Both the position numbers and the translations under genes were made by a program. From Aquatica leii (taxonomy: Eukaryota > Arthropoda > Insecta > Coleoptera > Lampyridae), in the NCBI GenBank assembly GCA_035610365.1, contig CM069432.1, forward strand, positions 74,342,520 to 74,406,519: 64,000 nucleotides of DNA, given 5' to 3'. Position 1 is the stretch's first letter, and each line of letters starts with the position of its first letter. This document shows, in pieces, positions 37,501 to 48,440 of the stretch. The notes under the pieces were generated by a model. That model was not told the DNA's origin. It searched no databases and saw nothing but the letters and a program-made list of their open reading frames with translations.

Positions 37501-40500
37501 GATTAAAAAAAAGAATGGGAATGGTGGGAAAAAGAGTTGCCGGAGGAATTTAACTGGGTGGTGCAACATGCAGAAAGAGAGAAGAAAAAGGGGAGAACAA
37601 AAGGGGGGTATAATAACGGGAATAAGAAAAAATGGTTGAGCCAGGAAAAGAAAGAGAAAGTGCAACAGAGAAGAGGAGTTGTAGAAAGAAACATACAGTG
37701 GGGAAAAACAAAAATAAAAGTAGTGACGGTTTATAGCAGTAGAATGAAAGAGACAAGAAAAAACATAGAAGAGATGATAAAAGAGAGGGAAGAAGAATTG
37801 ATAATAGTAGGAGGGGACTTGAACGCAAGAATATAGAAAGAGGGAGGAATACAAGAAAGAAAAGGGACGGGAAAGAAACAAACAAAGGACAAGGTAATAA
37901 ATAAAAAGGGAGAAGAACTGCTGGAATTGTGCAACGAAAAAAGGTGGAAAATAATGAACGGGAACAGAGAAGATGGAAAAGGGAGATTTACGTACATAGG
38001 AGGAAGGGGAGAATCAATAATAGATTTTGTAATGACAAATGAAAAGGCTGCAGAAAAGGTAAAGACATTTAAAGTGGGAGAAAAGGTAGAATCAGACCAT
38101 CAACCACTGGAATTGACAATGGAAGGAAGAGAAAGAGAAGAGAGAGAGGAAAAGGAGAAGTACATAACTAAAAAAAAGTGTACAGAAAAGGGTATAAAAA
38201 GATATAAAGAGAGAATAGGGAAAACGGTATGGATAGGGAAAGAATTACAAGAAAGTGTAGAGGAAATGAGAGAGATGATGGAGAAAGCAACAGAGAGAGT
38301 CAGATTTAGAAAGTGGAAGGGGGAGAAAACAGGATGGAAAAAATGGTGAGATAGGGAATGCAAAGAATCAAAGAAAAATGCAAGAAGAGCATTAAAACAG
38401 TGGAAAAAAGGGAAGAAACAAAAAGAAGAATACAAAGAAGCAGTAAAAATATACAAAAAAACGTGCGACAGAAAGAAAGAAGAAAACAAAGAGAAACAAG
38501 AGGAGCAGAGCAAAGGAATAAAAACGGAAAAAGATGTATGTATGGAAGTACCTAAAAAGAGAGAAAAAAACATGACGACAAAGGAAATACAAATTAAAGA
38601 ATGGGAGATATATTTTCGGAACCTGTTGGGAGGGGAAGAACAAAAGCAGAAAAAGAAAAAGAAAAGACGCGGTAGTAAAACAGGGATAGAATAAATAAAG
38701 AAGAAGTAATAGAGGCAATAAAAAAGATAAAAAAAGGAAAAGCCGCAAGAGAAGATGGGATACAAGGAGAAGAGTGGATATACGAGGGAGAAAATGTAGC
38801 GAAAAGAATGACGGAAGTACTAAACAAAATATGGAAAGGGGAAGGATTTCCGGAGAGATGGTGAGAGGGAATAATATGCCCAATCCATAAAAAAGGCGAA
38901 AAAAATAAAGTCAAGAATTATAGAGGGGTAACATTATTGAGCACGGCATACAAATTATATACTACAAGGAAGACTACAGAAGGAAAAAGAGGAAAGAAGT
39001 TTGGTACCAGACGGACAAGCGGGATTCAGAAAAGGAAGAAGAGCGATAGACAAAATATATATATACTGAAACACAAATAAAGAACTAGAAAAAAAAGAGG
39101 AAAAATGGTGGCACTATTCGTAAATCTAAAAACTGCTTTTGACAAAGTGAATAGGGAAAAGCTGTGGGAATACATGAAGAGAAAAAAAATCAATGAAAGA
39201 TTAATACAAAGAATAAAGGAAATCTACGAAGAAACGAAGAGCAGGGTTAAAGTGAATGGGGAAGAGAGCAAGAGCCCAAGGCTATTCTCAGTATATACGG
39301 GGGATCTGGAAAAGACAATGAGAGGACAACAGACAGGAGGGATAGTGATAGGGAAAACGAAGGTATGATCGTTGGCGTATGCGGATGACATAGTACTGGT
39401 GGCTAAGGAGGAAAAAATGAAAGAGATGATGAAAACGCTGGAAAAATACATAAACAAAAAGAAATGAAAGTAAACACGGAGAAAACAAAGATAATGGTAT
39501 TTAGAAAAGGAGGGGGGAAAAGAAAAAGAGAGGAGTGGATATGGGGTGATGAGGAAGTGCAACAAGTGAAGGAATTTACATACCTGGGCTACACAATGAA
39601 ACAGGATAACAAAGAGGGAGAACACATAAAGAAAAGGGTGAAGAAAGGAAACAGGTTAATAGGACAAGTGTGAGGTGTGGGGAAAAGAGTATTCGAGATG
39701 GATATAGAAAAAAGATAGTTGTTGTTTGAAAAATTAATAAAGAGGGTGGTCATGTATGGAGCGGAAATATGGGGCTGGAAGGAGTGGAGGGAGGTAGAGA
39801 GGCTACAAAAAAAATACTGGAGATGGGTTTTAGGACTGGACAGAGATACACCGGGGTATATTGTAAGAGAGGAGGTACAGATAGCAAAAATAAGAGTAGA
39901 GACAGGAAAAAGAGCCATAAAATATGAGGAAGAACTGAGGGAAAGAACAGATTGCAAAATATTGCAAGAATGTTGGAAAGAGATAAAGGGAGGGAAAGTG
40001 ACGTACGGGCAGAAGGGCAGAGAAGAGTATTACAAAAGAAACGGGTACGCGAGAGAAGAAGTGGAGAGATTAAGAGAAGAGGGAGTAGGGGTAAGGGAAG
40101 AAATTATAAGGAGAGATAGAAACATCGAAAAACAAGAAAGATGGACAAAGATAAAAGAGAGCAGATATAATAGGAATTATAAAGATATCAAGGGTGAAGG
40201 AGTGCCGGAATAGTTAAAAGACAGAGATAATAAAAGCAACAAAAAGAAAAAAATGATAGCAAGGTTCAGATGTGGCAACGAGGAGTTAGGGAACAAATAT
40301 TGGAAAGAAGAACCACAAAAGATGTGCAGGCTATGTGGAGAAGAGATGGAGGACCTTAACCACATGAGACACAAAAATGCAAAGAACTAAGAGAAGAGGT
40401 GATGAAAATAGAGAAAATCTTAGAAAAAACGGAAAAGGAGCGGAGTGGATGGAAGAAGTATGGAGAAGGAGGAAAAAGTTAAGGGGAGAGGAGGGATAAG

Positions 40501-43500
40501 AAAATGTATTTCAAAAAAAAAAAAGTAAATAGAATGTAAATGTAAATGTAAATATAGAATGTAGGTTGTAAATGTAGTTAGCACAAACTAATTTGTAAGC
40601 CAAAGGCAACAAATAAAGTTAAACTTATATACTAAGTTATTTGTAAACAGTGTGTTTTTAAATTCATAAACGTATATTTTCTAATTATTGTGTTTTTGTA
40701 ATATTTTTAAAGTAAGGTAATAAACAAAAAAGTAATTGTTATAAATTAAAAATATATATCCTTAATTTAAAGATTTGTAAATGTCAAAAAAACTAAATAA
40801 TACCCAGTTTAAAAAATAAAATAAAAAACAAAAAACACACAATGGTTAAAAAAGTTGGTAAGCTATTTACATTCTCTAAACGTCTAAATCATTGGTTTTA
40901 GTTATAATGAAAACCAATTTTAAACTTGTGACAATAATTTTCAAGACAAAATTAAAGAAAATGCAAATATTACAAATCATTCTACGACATAATTAATTCA
41001 AACAAATAGTAAAATTCTTCTATAACGCATATCTGGTTAAGAACTAAAAGATATAATAATTAAATAGCAATATTATTTAACAGCCAAAAATATTTGTTAC
41101 TGATAACTGGTAGTCTTTTGGTAGATACGTTTTACCGCAATTTACACTTAGAAAACCTAGTGAAAAATTTCCTACAAAGTTGAATTTTTAAGTTTTTAGT
41201 AAAAATGTTTATAAAACATATAAACAGTAAAATATAAATCAACATAGGATTGTAATAGAGTTTTACTGAAAAAGTAGAGTACGATCAAGATCGGAAGACA
41301 CCAGCGCAGGAACGCTTTTTTAAATTAGAAAAATATGCAGTAACGATATGAGAAAAATAAAGATATTAAATTGCAATTATCGTTCCTTTGTAACCCTGAT
41401 GAATCGATTCTTATCGGGATTAATTTTTTGTTTAATTAATTTACATAAACAATAGTGTTTGTTACGTTTATTCAAGTATTACAAACTTTTACAGCAAAAA
41501 TTTATTAACTTAAAATTCTTCGTTATTTTATATTGCTTGTCATTTTACTCTATCAAAAACGAACCGACTCCAAAAGCGCGTGATTCGCGACATGCGTGTT
41601 TTATTATATACATTAAAATATTTCGACGTTGTCACGTCTTACAAATAAACAAAATAATATTTAAAGAAAATACAACTAAACAAATAGTAACCGTAATCTT
41701 TTTTTAAATTTAATTATTAATAATTTGTGTTTTGGGTTCTACTACATCTGTGTACGTTTCATTTTGAAATTATATTTTTAGTTTCGAACGTATGGTTTCT
41801 TTTAAAGTTTGAACCTGGGTTTATTACGTCTTTAGTTTGAGAAATTTACGTAACAGGATCATGTTACATTAAAGCATGTTTTGTAAATTTATTTCTCCTT
41901 TATTATTATCTAAACTGCATGGTGTTAGAAAATGCTGAATTTTAATTGTTATAGTAATAATTTCTAGGGGATTACTTAAAACACGTGTGTGTGTTAACAT
42001 AAATTTTATGAAATATATCAATGTATCTTCAGATTATTCAACGATTAGATTTAAACTTTGTATACGTATTATATATGTTTATTTTACTAGTAAATATGTA
42101 CTTTGTAAATTTTTAAAAGTATTTTAGATATTTCTGTTATTTCATTAATAAAGATGCACTTTACTAGATTTTTTTAAATAAATCTACCACAATTTGTATT
42201 TTTATTTTTTACAATCAAATAATAAAAAAATACAATTTCTGATTAAAATTGCTGTAATATGTATAGAAATACATATACATTTTAATACATGTTGTTACAG
42301 CCTTTTGGTATATTTTTACAAAATTTTTATTAATATGGCATAGTATTATGTAATAATGTGCAAAATTTTGGATATAAGCGCTACGATATTTTTTATATAT
42401 TCGTAAAAAATGAGGAGCGTAAACTACAATTGTGTTAATATTCTTATATATATAATTGTAATAAATAGTGTTCAACGTGTTTTCGTATAATTCTTACAAG
42501 TTTCAAAACTGAAATACGCAATTTTGTTAAGAAATGTTTTACAAAATTGTACTAACAATTTTTGTATTATTTTAATAATATTTACAAAATTTTTGTTAAA
42601 ATAATCTCTGTTTTCAACAAATTTATTGTAAATTCTGAGAAAAAAATGTTAGTACATAAATCTGCTAAGGTAAACAAAGATTACTAGAAAATCAGTATTA
42701 CAAAAACGTATCAGTAATTCATATAAGTTGTTGTTATCACTATGTGTATTACTAGTTCTAATAAGAAACTACTGAATTGTAATAATTTTTTTTCAGTGTA
42801 GTTTAAGACAAAAGCGTTAGACTAGGTATATTTAACAAGAAAAAGTAAACCCAAAGAATTAAGTTAACATAAAAATTTTTATCAGGTTTATTATAAACAG
42901 TAAAGACGTTTATAAAAAACACTTTTAAGTCAAAGTTTCTATTTGTAAAAAATAATTTTTGCCAATTAGTAATAATTCAGTTTTAGTAATTTTTGATAAG
43001 ATAACAAAGAGATATAAAACTAAACAACAACAATATTTTTTTCTTAATTTTGTTTTAAAACCTGTTATTAATAGAGCAAAAATGTATATAAATACTTTTA
43101 TAATTTATTAGCAGTTAGTGTTAAACGAATTAAAAGACAAAATAACTTTATCCATACATATGTAACTTTTTGTGATCAATGAGAAAAATGTTTAAAAACT
43201 GCTATGTTTCAAGTGCAAATGATACAATCATTTGTAAGCATGTATCTTGTCTGTCAAAAAGATATTTTGGAAAAGAATATTAACATGTCGATGACAGACA
43301 ACGTCAAACTAATGCATATGTTTAATAAAATTTGTCTAATATAGTTCTCGCAAGCTAACTTTCAATGCACGTCATTGATGACGTAAAATTCATACCACCC
43401 TATTTATAGTAAAAATTAAATAAATACCGAATTGTCTTATGGAATTTTTTTTTGTCAATTTGTTGGTGTAAAATATGTATTTAGACCAGGATAGATAATC

Positions 43501-45397
43501 AATTAAGTAAAAATGAAACAGTTGTCTAAAGTGTAGAAGTATTCTTTAAAATGTTGTATTGCTAGAGATAAAAACAAATAATTATTAAAGAAAACATTTA
43601 AAACATCGCATTTTCATTGACTTACATATTTATTACAATCTTCACATACAAAATGAAATTAAAACAAATTCAGCTGGTCCATAATACCGACAACATGGTT
43701 GAATAACTACGTCACTGACGTTAATGACGTGCATCGAAAGTTAAATTGCGAGGACTTTATATACAGTTATTACACTTTTTTTATTTTTACTTCAGCCGTA
43801 CACATATTGCAAAAATAAGAAATTATTAAGTGAAACTGTAAAAATAATAACGGTTGCACAGAATTTAATACTATATTGAAAATGTAAATATGAAAAGAAG
43901 AAACAACGTTACGTTTTAGAAAAAGTTCTAAATTGACAGGATCATCAACAAAACGTTCAAGAAATTTCAACGATAACGGCATAATCCGGAAGAAGGAGTT
44001 TCTTATGTTTATTAAATTAAATAAATTTAAAAATTTTTATGTTATTGTTTCAATACTCAAAAGTATTAAACAAATACACTCAAAAATCGTAATCGATCAA
44101 ATAAATTTTAAAATAACAGTTCTTTTATAGTTCAAACTATTTGATTAAAATTTAAATGAATAGTGTATCGCAAGTTGTCAGTTCCAAATTTCAGTTCATA
44201 TAACCTAGATAATAAAAAATATTGATTAGTATGTGTTCTAGTTATAAAAACGTCAGGAAACGATGTTTTGACGAGTTTAAGCTCTGTTACATTTTTTTCT
44301 ATGCAGTACATATGGTAAACAATTGTGAAACAATAGTTTAATGCATCTTACTAATTAAAACAATTATTTAATAGTTATAAATACCTTTTGTCGTCGTGCG
44401 TACACTCTTTCATGAAGTTGAAGTAACAACTCTATACGTCGTTGTTTATCGTTCATCTGTTCATAACGATTCCATTGTCCTTTTCTTTGAAGATCCTGTT
44501 GAAGTTGTTCAATAAGAATATTTATCGTGTCGTTTTCTTCAGGCGCTACAGCTTCTGTATTTAAAAAATTAACAGTTTCATGTATTTACTCAATTAAACA
44601 TTTTACCATCTAATTCACTAATAATATTCTGCATTAGGGCATCGTAAAATGTAAGAACTTTTTCTCTTTCAACCGGATCTTTTCTACGTAAGAGAATGCG
44701 TTCCATTTCAGACATGGGAGGGACCATTTCTTGGAACTTTTCTTCCATTACTTTATCAAATATTCTGTAAATAAAATTGTGTACTTATAAAAATCATATG
44801 TTTTGTAATTATATTTGTTACCCTTCTCCTCCTCCTAACCATTTAGGTTCTTCATCTGCTAACGTTACTGCAAGATAGGCAAACGCGCCTTCTCCACCCG
44901 GTAGTGTTCTAGTTGCTAAATAAGTTCTCCCGTCACGAATGTCTTCTGGTTCTGCTACGTCCGAAGATTCTACAACTTCTTGATAATCCTAAAAATAAAT
45001 TAAAAAATAGTTGTTAAGGTTTTTATTATAAATTACGCATAAATTTGTTTGAAGATGTTCAAAAACAGTCATGGCATCTGATATATCAACTTCTTGTGGA
45101 TAGTTTAAAAACGGGCCACTTAACTTGCCTTCTTGCATGCATAAAACTAAATTTGAAAGATATATATTACGATTTCGTTTTTGATCAATACTTGTGCATA
45201 GCATGCCGCATAGTTTTTGTAGCCAAGCCTGAAAAATTTTACAAATTGTAAATTACACATTGCCAGCGACACACATCTCATACCCTGCAATGTTCAACTT
45301 CGTCCGGATTTTCAAACTGATCAAAAAAAGTATTTGTAAACCCTAAATAAAATAAAAAGTCTTCATCTAACTTATTCTCTATATCTACTCTTTCCAT
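34509..45397 (-). CDS. DUF4485-like coiled-coil protein, 9 exons, 508 aa
   Basis: Intact host gene on the minus strand. Exons: 45397-45284, 45228-45037, 44988-44822, 44764-44607, 44554-44385, 36012-35819, 35208-35094, 35026-34847, 34745-34509. All introns are GT...AG, phases match, and the total is 1527 bp with TAA at 34511-34509. The start is the ATG opening exon 1 (MERVDIENKLDEDF). Residues 1-100 resemble the DUF4485 domain (AWLQKLC, then YLSNLVLCMQEGKLSGPF). The middle holds a glycine-rich turn (TLPGGEGAF) and a charged region; residues from about 330 to the end are predicted coiled coil rich in Glu, Lys, Gln and Arg. No signal peptide or membrane segment is seen. Proteins with this layout are often cytoskeletal or ciliary, but that is inference. 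Introns are 48-101 bp except intron 6 (610 bp) and intron 5 (8.4 kb, with transposons). The DUF4485 label is from memory of the family pattern. Confidence 0.82.
36498..37290 (+). pseudogene. LINE ORF1: coiled coil plus RNA-binding domains (L1-ORF1-like)
   Basis: The frame begins at the ATG at 36498 (MNKRERGRGKK), shifts near 36695, and continues from MQGIRQEIKEMKKEM. A long Glu/Lys coiled coil (about 36690-36830) is followed by RKNNILIKGW at about 36833-36862, typical of the start of the RRM in L1-type ORF1 proteins (xxNNIxIxGxxE). Then comes a C-terminal part (IYINHDLT, RRVQREIMNIAAEKRAEGK, VWVGYRKIKIGG) that aligns with the L1 ORF1 CTD pattern. In L1 this protein is a trimeric RNA-binding chaperone. 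A TGA follows HDLT at 37073, so at least one frameshift and one stop are present. Confidence 0.75.
37399..40500 (+). pseudogene. LINE ORF2: endonuclease, reverse transcriptase, CCHC
   Basis: Endonuclease landmarks are LRVLFWNVAEIK (37399), VVTVYSSRMKE, IIVGGDLNARI (about 37802-37833), FTYIGGRGESIIDFV (about 37987-38030) and VGEKVESDHQPLELT. RT landmarks are RGVTLLSTAYKLY near 38920, LVPDGQAGFRKGR-like sequence near 39000, VALFVNLKTAFDKVNREKLW (39108-39167) and LAYADDIVLVAK at about 39375-39410. After these come VFRKGGGKRKREEW, FTYLGYTMKQ and YGAEIWGWKEW (39752-39784), then a CRLCGEE...H zinc-knuckle-like motif near 40328-40365. The GVRQGCPLSP block expected between EESKS and LFSVYTGDLE is deleted (about 39270). 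Frameshifts and stops are scattered through it, so this copy is dead. Confidence 0.88.
40643..43340. other. Intron 5 sequence without recognised elements
   Basis: AT-rich intron of the DUF4485-like gene. Small open frames (41459-41707, 42215-42475) show no motifs. Nothing else supported. Confidence 0.45.
43341..43760. mobile_element. MITE with TIRs, probable Tc1/mariner type
   Basis: The left end (AGTTCTCGCAAGCTAACTTT, then CAATGCACGTCATT) is reverse-complementary, with a few mismatches, to the right end near 43712-43760. The TIRs are about 38-45 bp, with TA-rich edges suggesting a TA duplication. The left TIR includes the palindrome ACGTCATTGATGACGT (43369-43384 by eye). There is no coding capacity. 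It lies in intron 5 of the host gene. Confidence 0.7.
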
Positions 45398-45720
45398 CTT
45401 AAAATAATAAACGTAATAATTTTATATCAATTACTTAAAATTTGGGTATTTCTATATATTAAAAAATAAGAAGTAACAAAATAATATTGAATATTAGAAA
45501 TACATTTGACACATGCCAAACATTTTTTAACATGTTTATACCTTGTTCTAGTGGGCGTTTTTAATTTTAAGAATATGAAATTAAAAACTCAAATTACGAA
45601 GCAATATTAGATATGAAACATAAGTTCTCATCTTAATTAAACTCTGTCTTCGAAAGCATAATAAGATTTTATGAATCTAACGACAAAATTACTGACAACA
45701 TTAAATATGTCAACAATACC
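45398..45720. other. Upstream region of the DUF4485-like gene
   Basis: About 320 bp lie between the start codon and a hAT-type MITE. No TATA box or initiator can be assigned with confidence. The 5' UTR and promoter of the minus-strand gene should lie here or within the MITE. Confidence 0.35.
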
Positions 45721-45866
45721 CAGTGCTGGGCAAAATACATGCACTAAAGTACAGTATACAAAATACAAAGTATTCCTATAAAAGTATTTGAAATAGGAAA
45801 TACAAGATACTTTTATGTTTTTATTCAAAATACAAAATACAAATACATGTATTTTAAATACAAAAT

Positions 45867-45911
<45 letters not shown>

Positions 45912-46407
45912 TTGTTATTAATTTGTGTTTCCTCTTTCCTTTTATATTATTTTTTTTCGTTTTTGTGTTAAGGTTAAAGAATTCAATAAAATTGAAATTA
46001 CATACTTTCATATGTAACTTAAAATTTGTGGTGGCTTTAAGAGTTTCACTAATTGTTATATCTTTTTGTTTAGACATTAAACATTTTGCTTTGACTTTGT
46101 TTCTGAATTAGATAAAATTTTCCATCTAAGATGGCGGGAATCGTTTTAATGTTTTAGTTGCCAAGCCCTAGTCAGTTCAAACATTTCCAGATTTTTTGAA
46201 TGAACCAGAACGGTTGTAATATTGCGTTGGGCAAAATACATTTAATAATGTATTTCAAATACGAAATACAAAATACCCATAACTCAGTATTTCAAATACG
46301 AAATACAAAATACGTTAGGAAAAGTTCATCAAATACAAAATACAAAATACAAATGTATTTCAAATACTGTATTTTCAATACAAGTATTTTGTGACTGCCC
46401 ACCTCTG
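45721..46407. mobile_element. hAT-type MITE with perfect 8-bp target duplication
   Basis: The ends are CAGTGCTGGGCA on the left and TGCCCACCTCTG on the right (inverted, two mismatches in 12). ACAATACC is repeated exactly outside both ends (45713-45720 and 46408-46415). An 8-bp duplication and CAG-type termini are hAT hallmarks. Inside both ends are many iterations of AAATACAAAATAC and its reverse complement, and an (AT)n tract. No transposase is encoded. The element lies just upstream of the DUF4485-like gene's start. Confidence 0.92.
45871..45909. repeat. (AT)n microsatellite
   Basis: Uninterrupted AT dinucleotide tract inside the hAT-type MITE. It explains the tyrosine/isoleucine run of the open frame on the minus strand here, which is not a gene. 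Confidence 0.97.
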
Positions 46408-46760
46408 ACAATACCGTTACTACAAACTTGCTACCCTAGTAGAACAAATCCGTTTTTTAAATGCTAAAAATTTATTTTTTCAAAAACGGTAAACGTTTTA
46501 AATTTTGGCACATAAATGTTTTATAACCACTTCAAGAACGTAAAATGTCCGCGTAAAACAAAACAAAAGTGTCACGTTGGTGTTGAATAAAAAACATTTC
46601 CTAAATACAATTTCGAAAAAATTTTGGAAAGTAAGATAAAGTGGTTTTCAAACAAATAAATTCTTATTCTTGAATGGCATTTGTTGTTGAATTTCTTACA
46701 ATACCGATGAATTGCTATTAAGTTTTTATAATTAAAGCTGCGGTTGTTACAAATTTTTAG

Positions 46761-46845
46761 AGGTTTGGCCGAGGATTTGAACCATGGACTTTGAAGTCGT
46801 CGGCGAATGGGAAACCATTGTTTACACTACACTATAGCGGTTTGC
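46761..46845 (-). repeat. tRNA-like sequence, probable SINE head
   Basis: On the minus strand a box-A-like TATAGTGTAGTG (46836-46825) is followed about 41 nt later by GGTTCAAATCC (46783-46773), a near-consensus box B (GGTTCRANTCC). The whole is close to tRNA length. The acceptor arms do not pair well, so it is more likely the tRNA-derived promoter of a SINE or a tRNA pseudogene than a working tRNA. The sequence to the left (46690-46760) would be the SINE body. Confidence 0.45.
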
Positions 46846-47736
46846 TTGTAAATTGCTTAGTTAAAGTATCACATACATACGTTTTTTAATGTTTCAAATT
46901 TCAATAAACAAATAGTTTTTTATATACAAAACAAATATGGCTTCACATTTTTTTAACTTATATAGAACAAAAATTTTAAAAATATATAAAGTTAAAAACC
47001 TATGTGCGACATTGCAATTTTTTCGCAAAGAGCTATGATTGTTTAAGCACTGAAAAAACAATTAAAAAAATAATTAAATAGGAAGATGCATTTTACTTGT
47101 AAATTTAATGTTGTTTATTAAGAATTAAGTTTAAACACATTCTAATAAGTAATTGTTATCTTTCTAACACAACCTATAACAACATATCGGTCATATCTCT
47201 ACTGTAGGGTTTTATTTAGTTTGTTTATGAGTTAGAATACAAAACATGATTGGAAAATATATGTATATTATAAGTGATAATCAATTTTACTATTAGTAGA
47301 TGTCACGTCACATCAAACATTATTTCCTGTGACATTTGGGTGAGGGAAAATGTTACGTAACTAACGCGCTAACGTAAAAGATTCAATAGTTAAATAATGC
47401 TATTATTAATTCATATTATTATTGTTAAGAATTCTCTTATAATTTGATTGATTATTAATTATTATTATACAACGCTTATTGTTTCCTGGTGGTTTGTTGG
47501 GTGCAGACTTGCTCGAAGTTCAACATTTTTTGTTGTAAAATATTATTTCAGTCATAATTTCTTTGTCAGCTTGTGTTAGAATTTGGAATCAACTTTATAT
47601 TTGTGTTAATCCGAAACGTTTGCAAGCTTACATTTCTGTTGATATTAACATTCAAATCTGATTTTGCCTTCTGAGCCGGGTTTGAGTGGCAATTATACGT
47701 TAGAGGGTTTACAATGAATTAAGATTTTATAGTAAA
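46846..47736. other. AT-rich stretch, nothing recognised
   Basis: No coding or structural feature could be supported on either strand. Confidence 0.45.
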
Positions 47737-48440
47737 CTAGCTGTACCCTGCCACGCTTCGCAGTGGCACATTGTGATTGAATGGTTGACATTCGTATTAA
47801 TTAATAATTGCTAGTTTTAATTTAATTATATTTACATACATTAAAAGTGAGGTTAATCCAAAATAAATAATATAATTACGTCCACGTGTTAGATGTGATA
47901 AAAAAGATATAACCACTCACTTCTGTTAGAAATCCACTTGAATTATAATAAGTCCTTTTATTTTGCCTGTCAGTTAATAATATTTTTACTGTCCATCTTT
48001 GATATAAAATATAACCTCTACTTATGATTTGGTGAAAGGCCCAGTTCGATCACAACACTATCACACCAAAAATTCTTGATTTAAGTGAATATTTAATTCA
48101 GATTGTATAATAATCAGAATCAGATGCAAATTTTTTTGTAAATAAACAATGTAATTGGGAACGAAATTGTTTCTCATGTGACTGCGTCATTACTATTGCG
48201 GTTGTCATCTCAGCGAATGTTTTCCTCGCTTATGGCAGATGGCGCGGTCACTGGTACACAGCTGATCGTTAAAAAAACTGTTTTCTTGCGGTCACAGATA
48301 TGTGACTGATGCAAAAAATAGATAAAAACAATCCTTGATGCGGATTTTATATCATGTTAAAATTTCAACTCAATCGGTGCAGAACTTTTTGAGTTTTTGA
48401 AGCGTACACAAACCAACATAACATTTTTATATATATAGAA
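47737..48440. mobile_element. Non-autonomous retroelement-like repeat
   Basis: It begins ACTAGCTGTACCCTGCCACG, including a small hairpin (GCCACGCTTCGCAGTGGC), and ends with a block reading AATTTCAACTCAATCGGTGC, then a GCGTACACAAACCAACATAA region and TATATATATAGAAGA. This layout (TAGCTGTACCC start, ATCGGTxCAG near the 3' end, TATATATAGA tail) is common to abundant insect short retroelements related to RTE/L2-type LINEs, from general knowledge. No RT sequence is present. The edges are approximate and no target duplication was found. Confidence 0.5.

Larger units (their letters stand above)
36356..40629 (+). mobile_element. GA-rich LINE in intron 5, with 13-bp target duplication
   Basis: The 13-bp sequence TACTAAGTTATTT occurs at 36343-36355 and 40630-40642, bracketing a 4.27-kb element. 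It has an A-rich 5' leader, an L1-like ORF1, an ORF2 with APE-type endonuclease, RT and CCHC motif, and a 3' part with TGTAAATG iterations (40535-40560) and a terminal AATAAAG. It inserted antisense to the host gene. The presence of a 5' leader before the ORF1 start suggests a nearly full-length copy. The sense strand is strikingly purine-rich, so the minus strand carries long meaningless Phe/Leu/Ser frames. Confidence 0.92.

Noticed and set aside
36425-39957. Long minus-strand open frames rich in Phe, Leu and Ser opposite the GA-rich LINE (up to 221 codons)
   Set aside because: They are the antisense of purine-rich LINE coding sequence; apparent membrane proteins arise from TTT/CTT/TCC codons only.
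45001-45251. + strand 68-codon frame across exon 2 of the DUF4485-like gene
   Set aside because: Antisense shadow of a well-supported minus-strand exon.
45637-46077. 146-codon minus-strand frame with a Tyr-Ile run
   Set aside because: Made by the (AT)n tract and AAATACAAA iterations inside a MITE.
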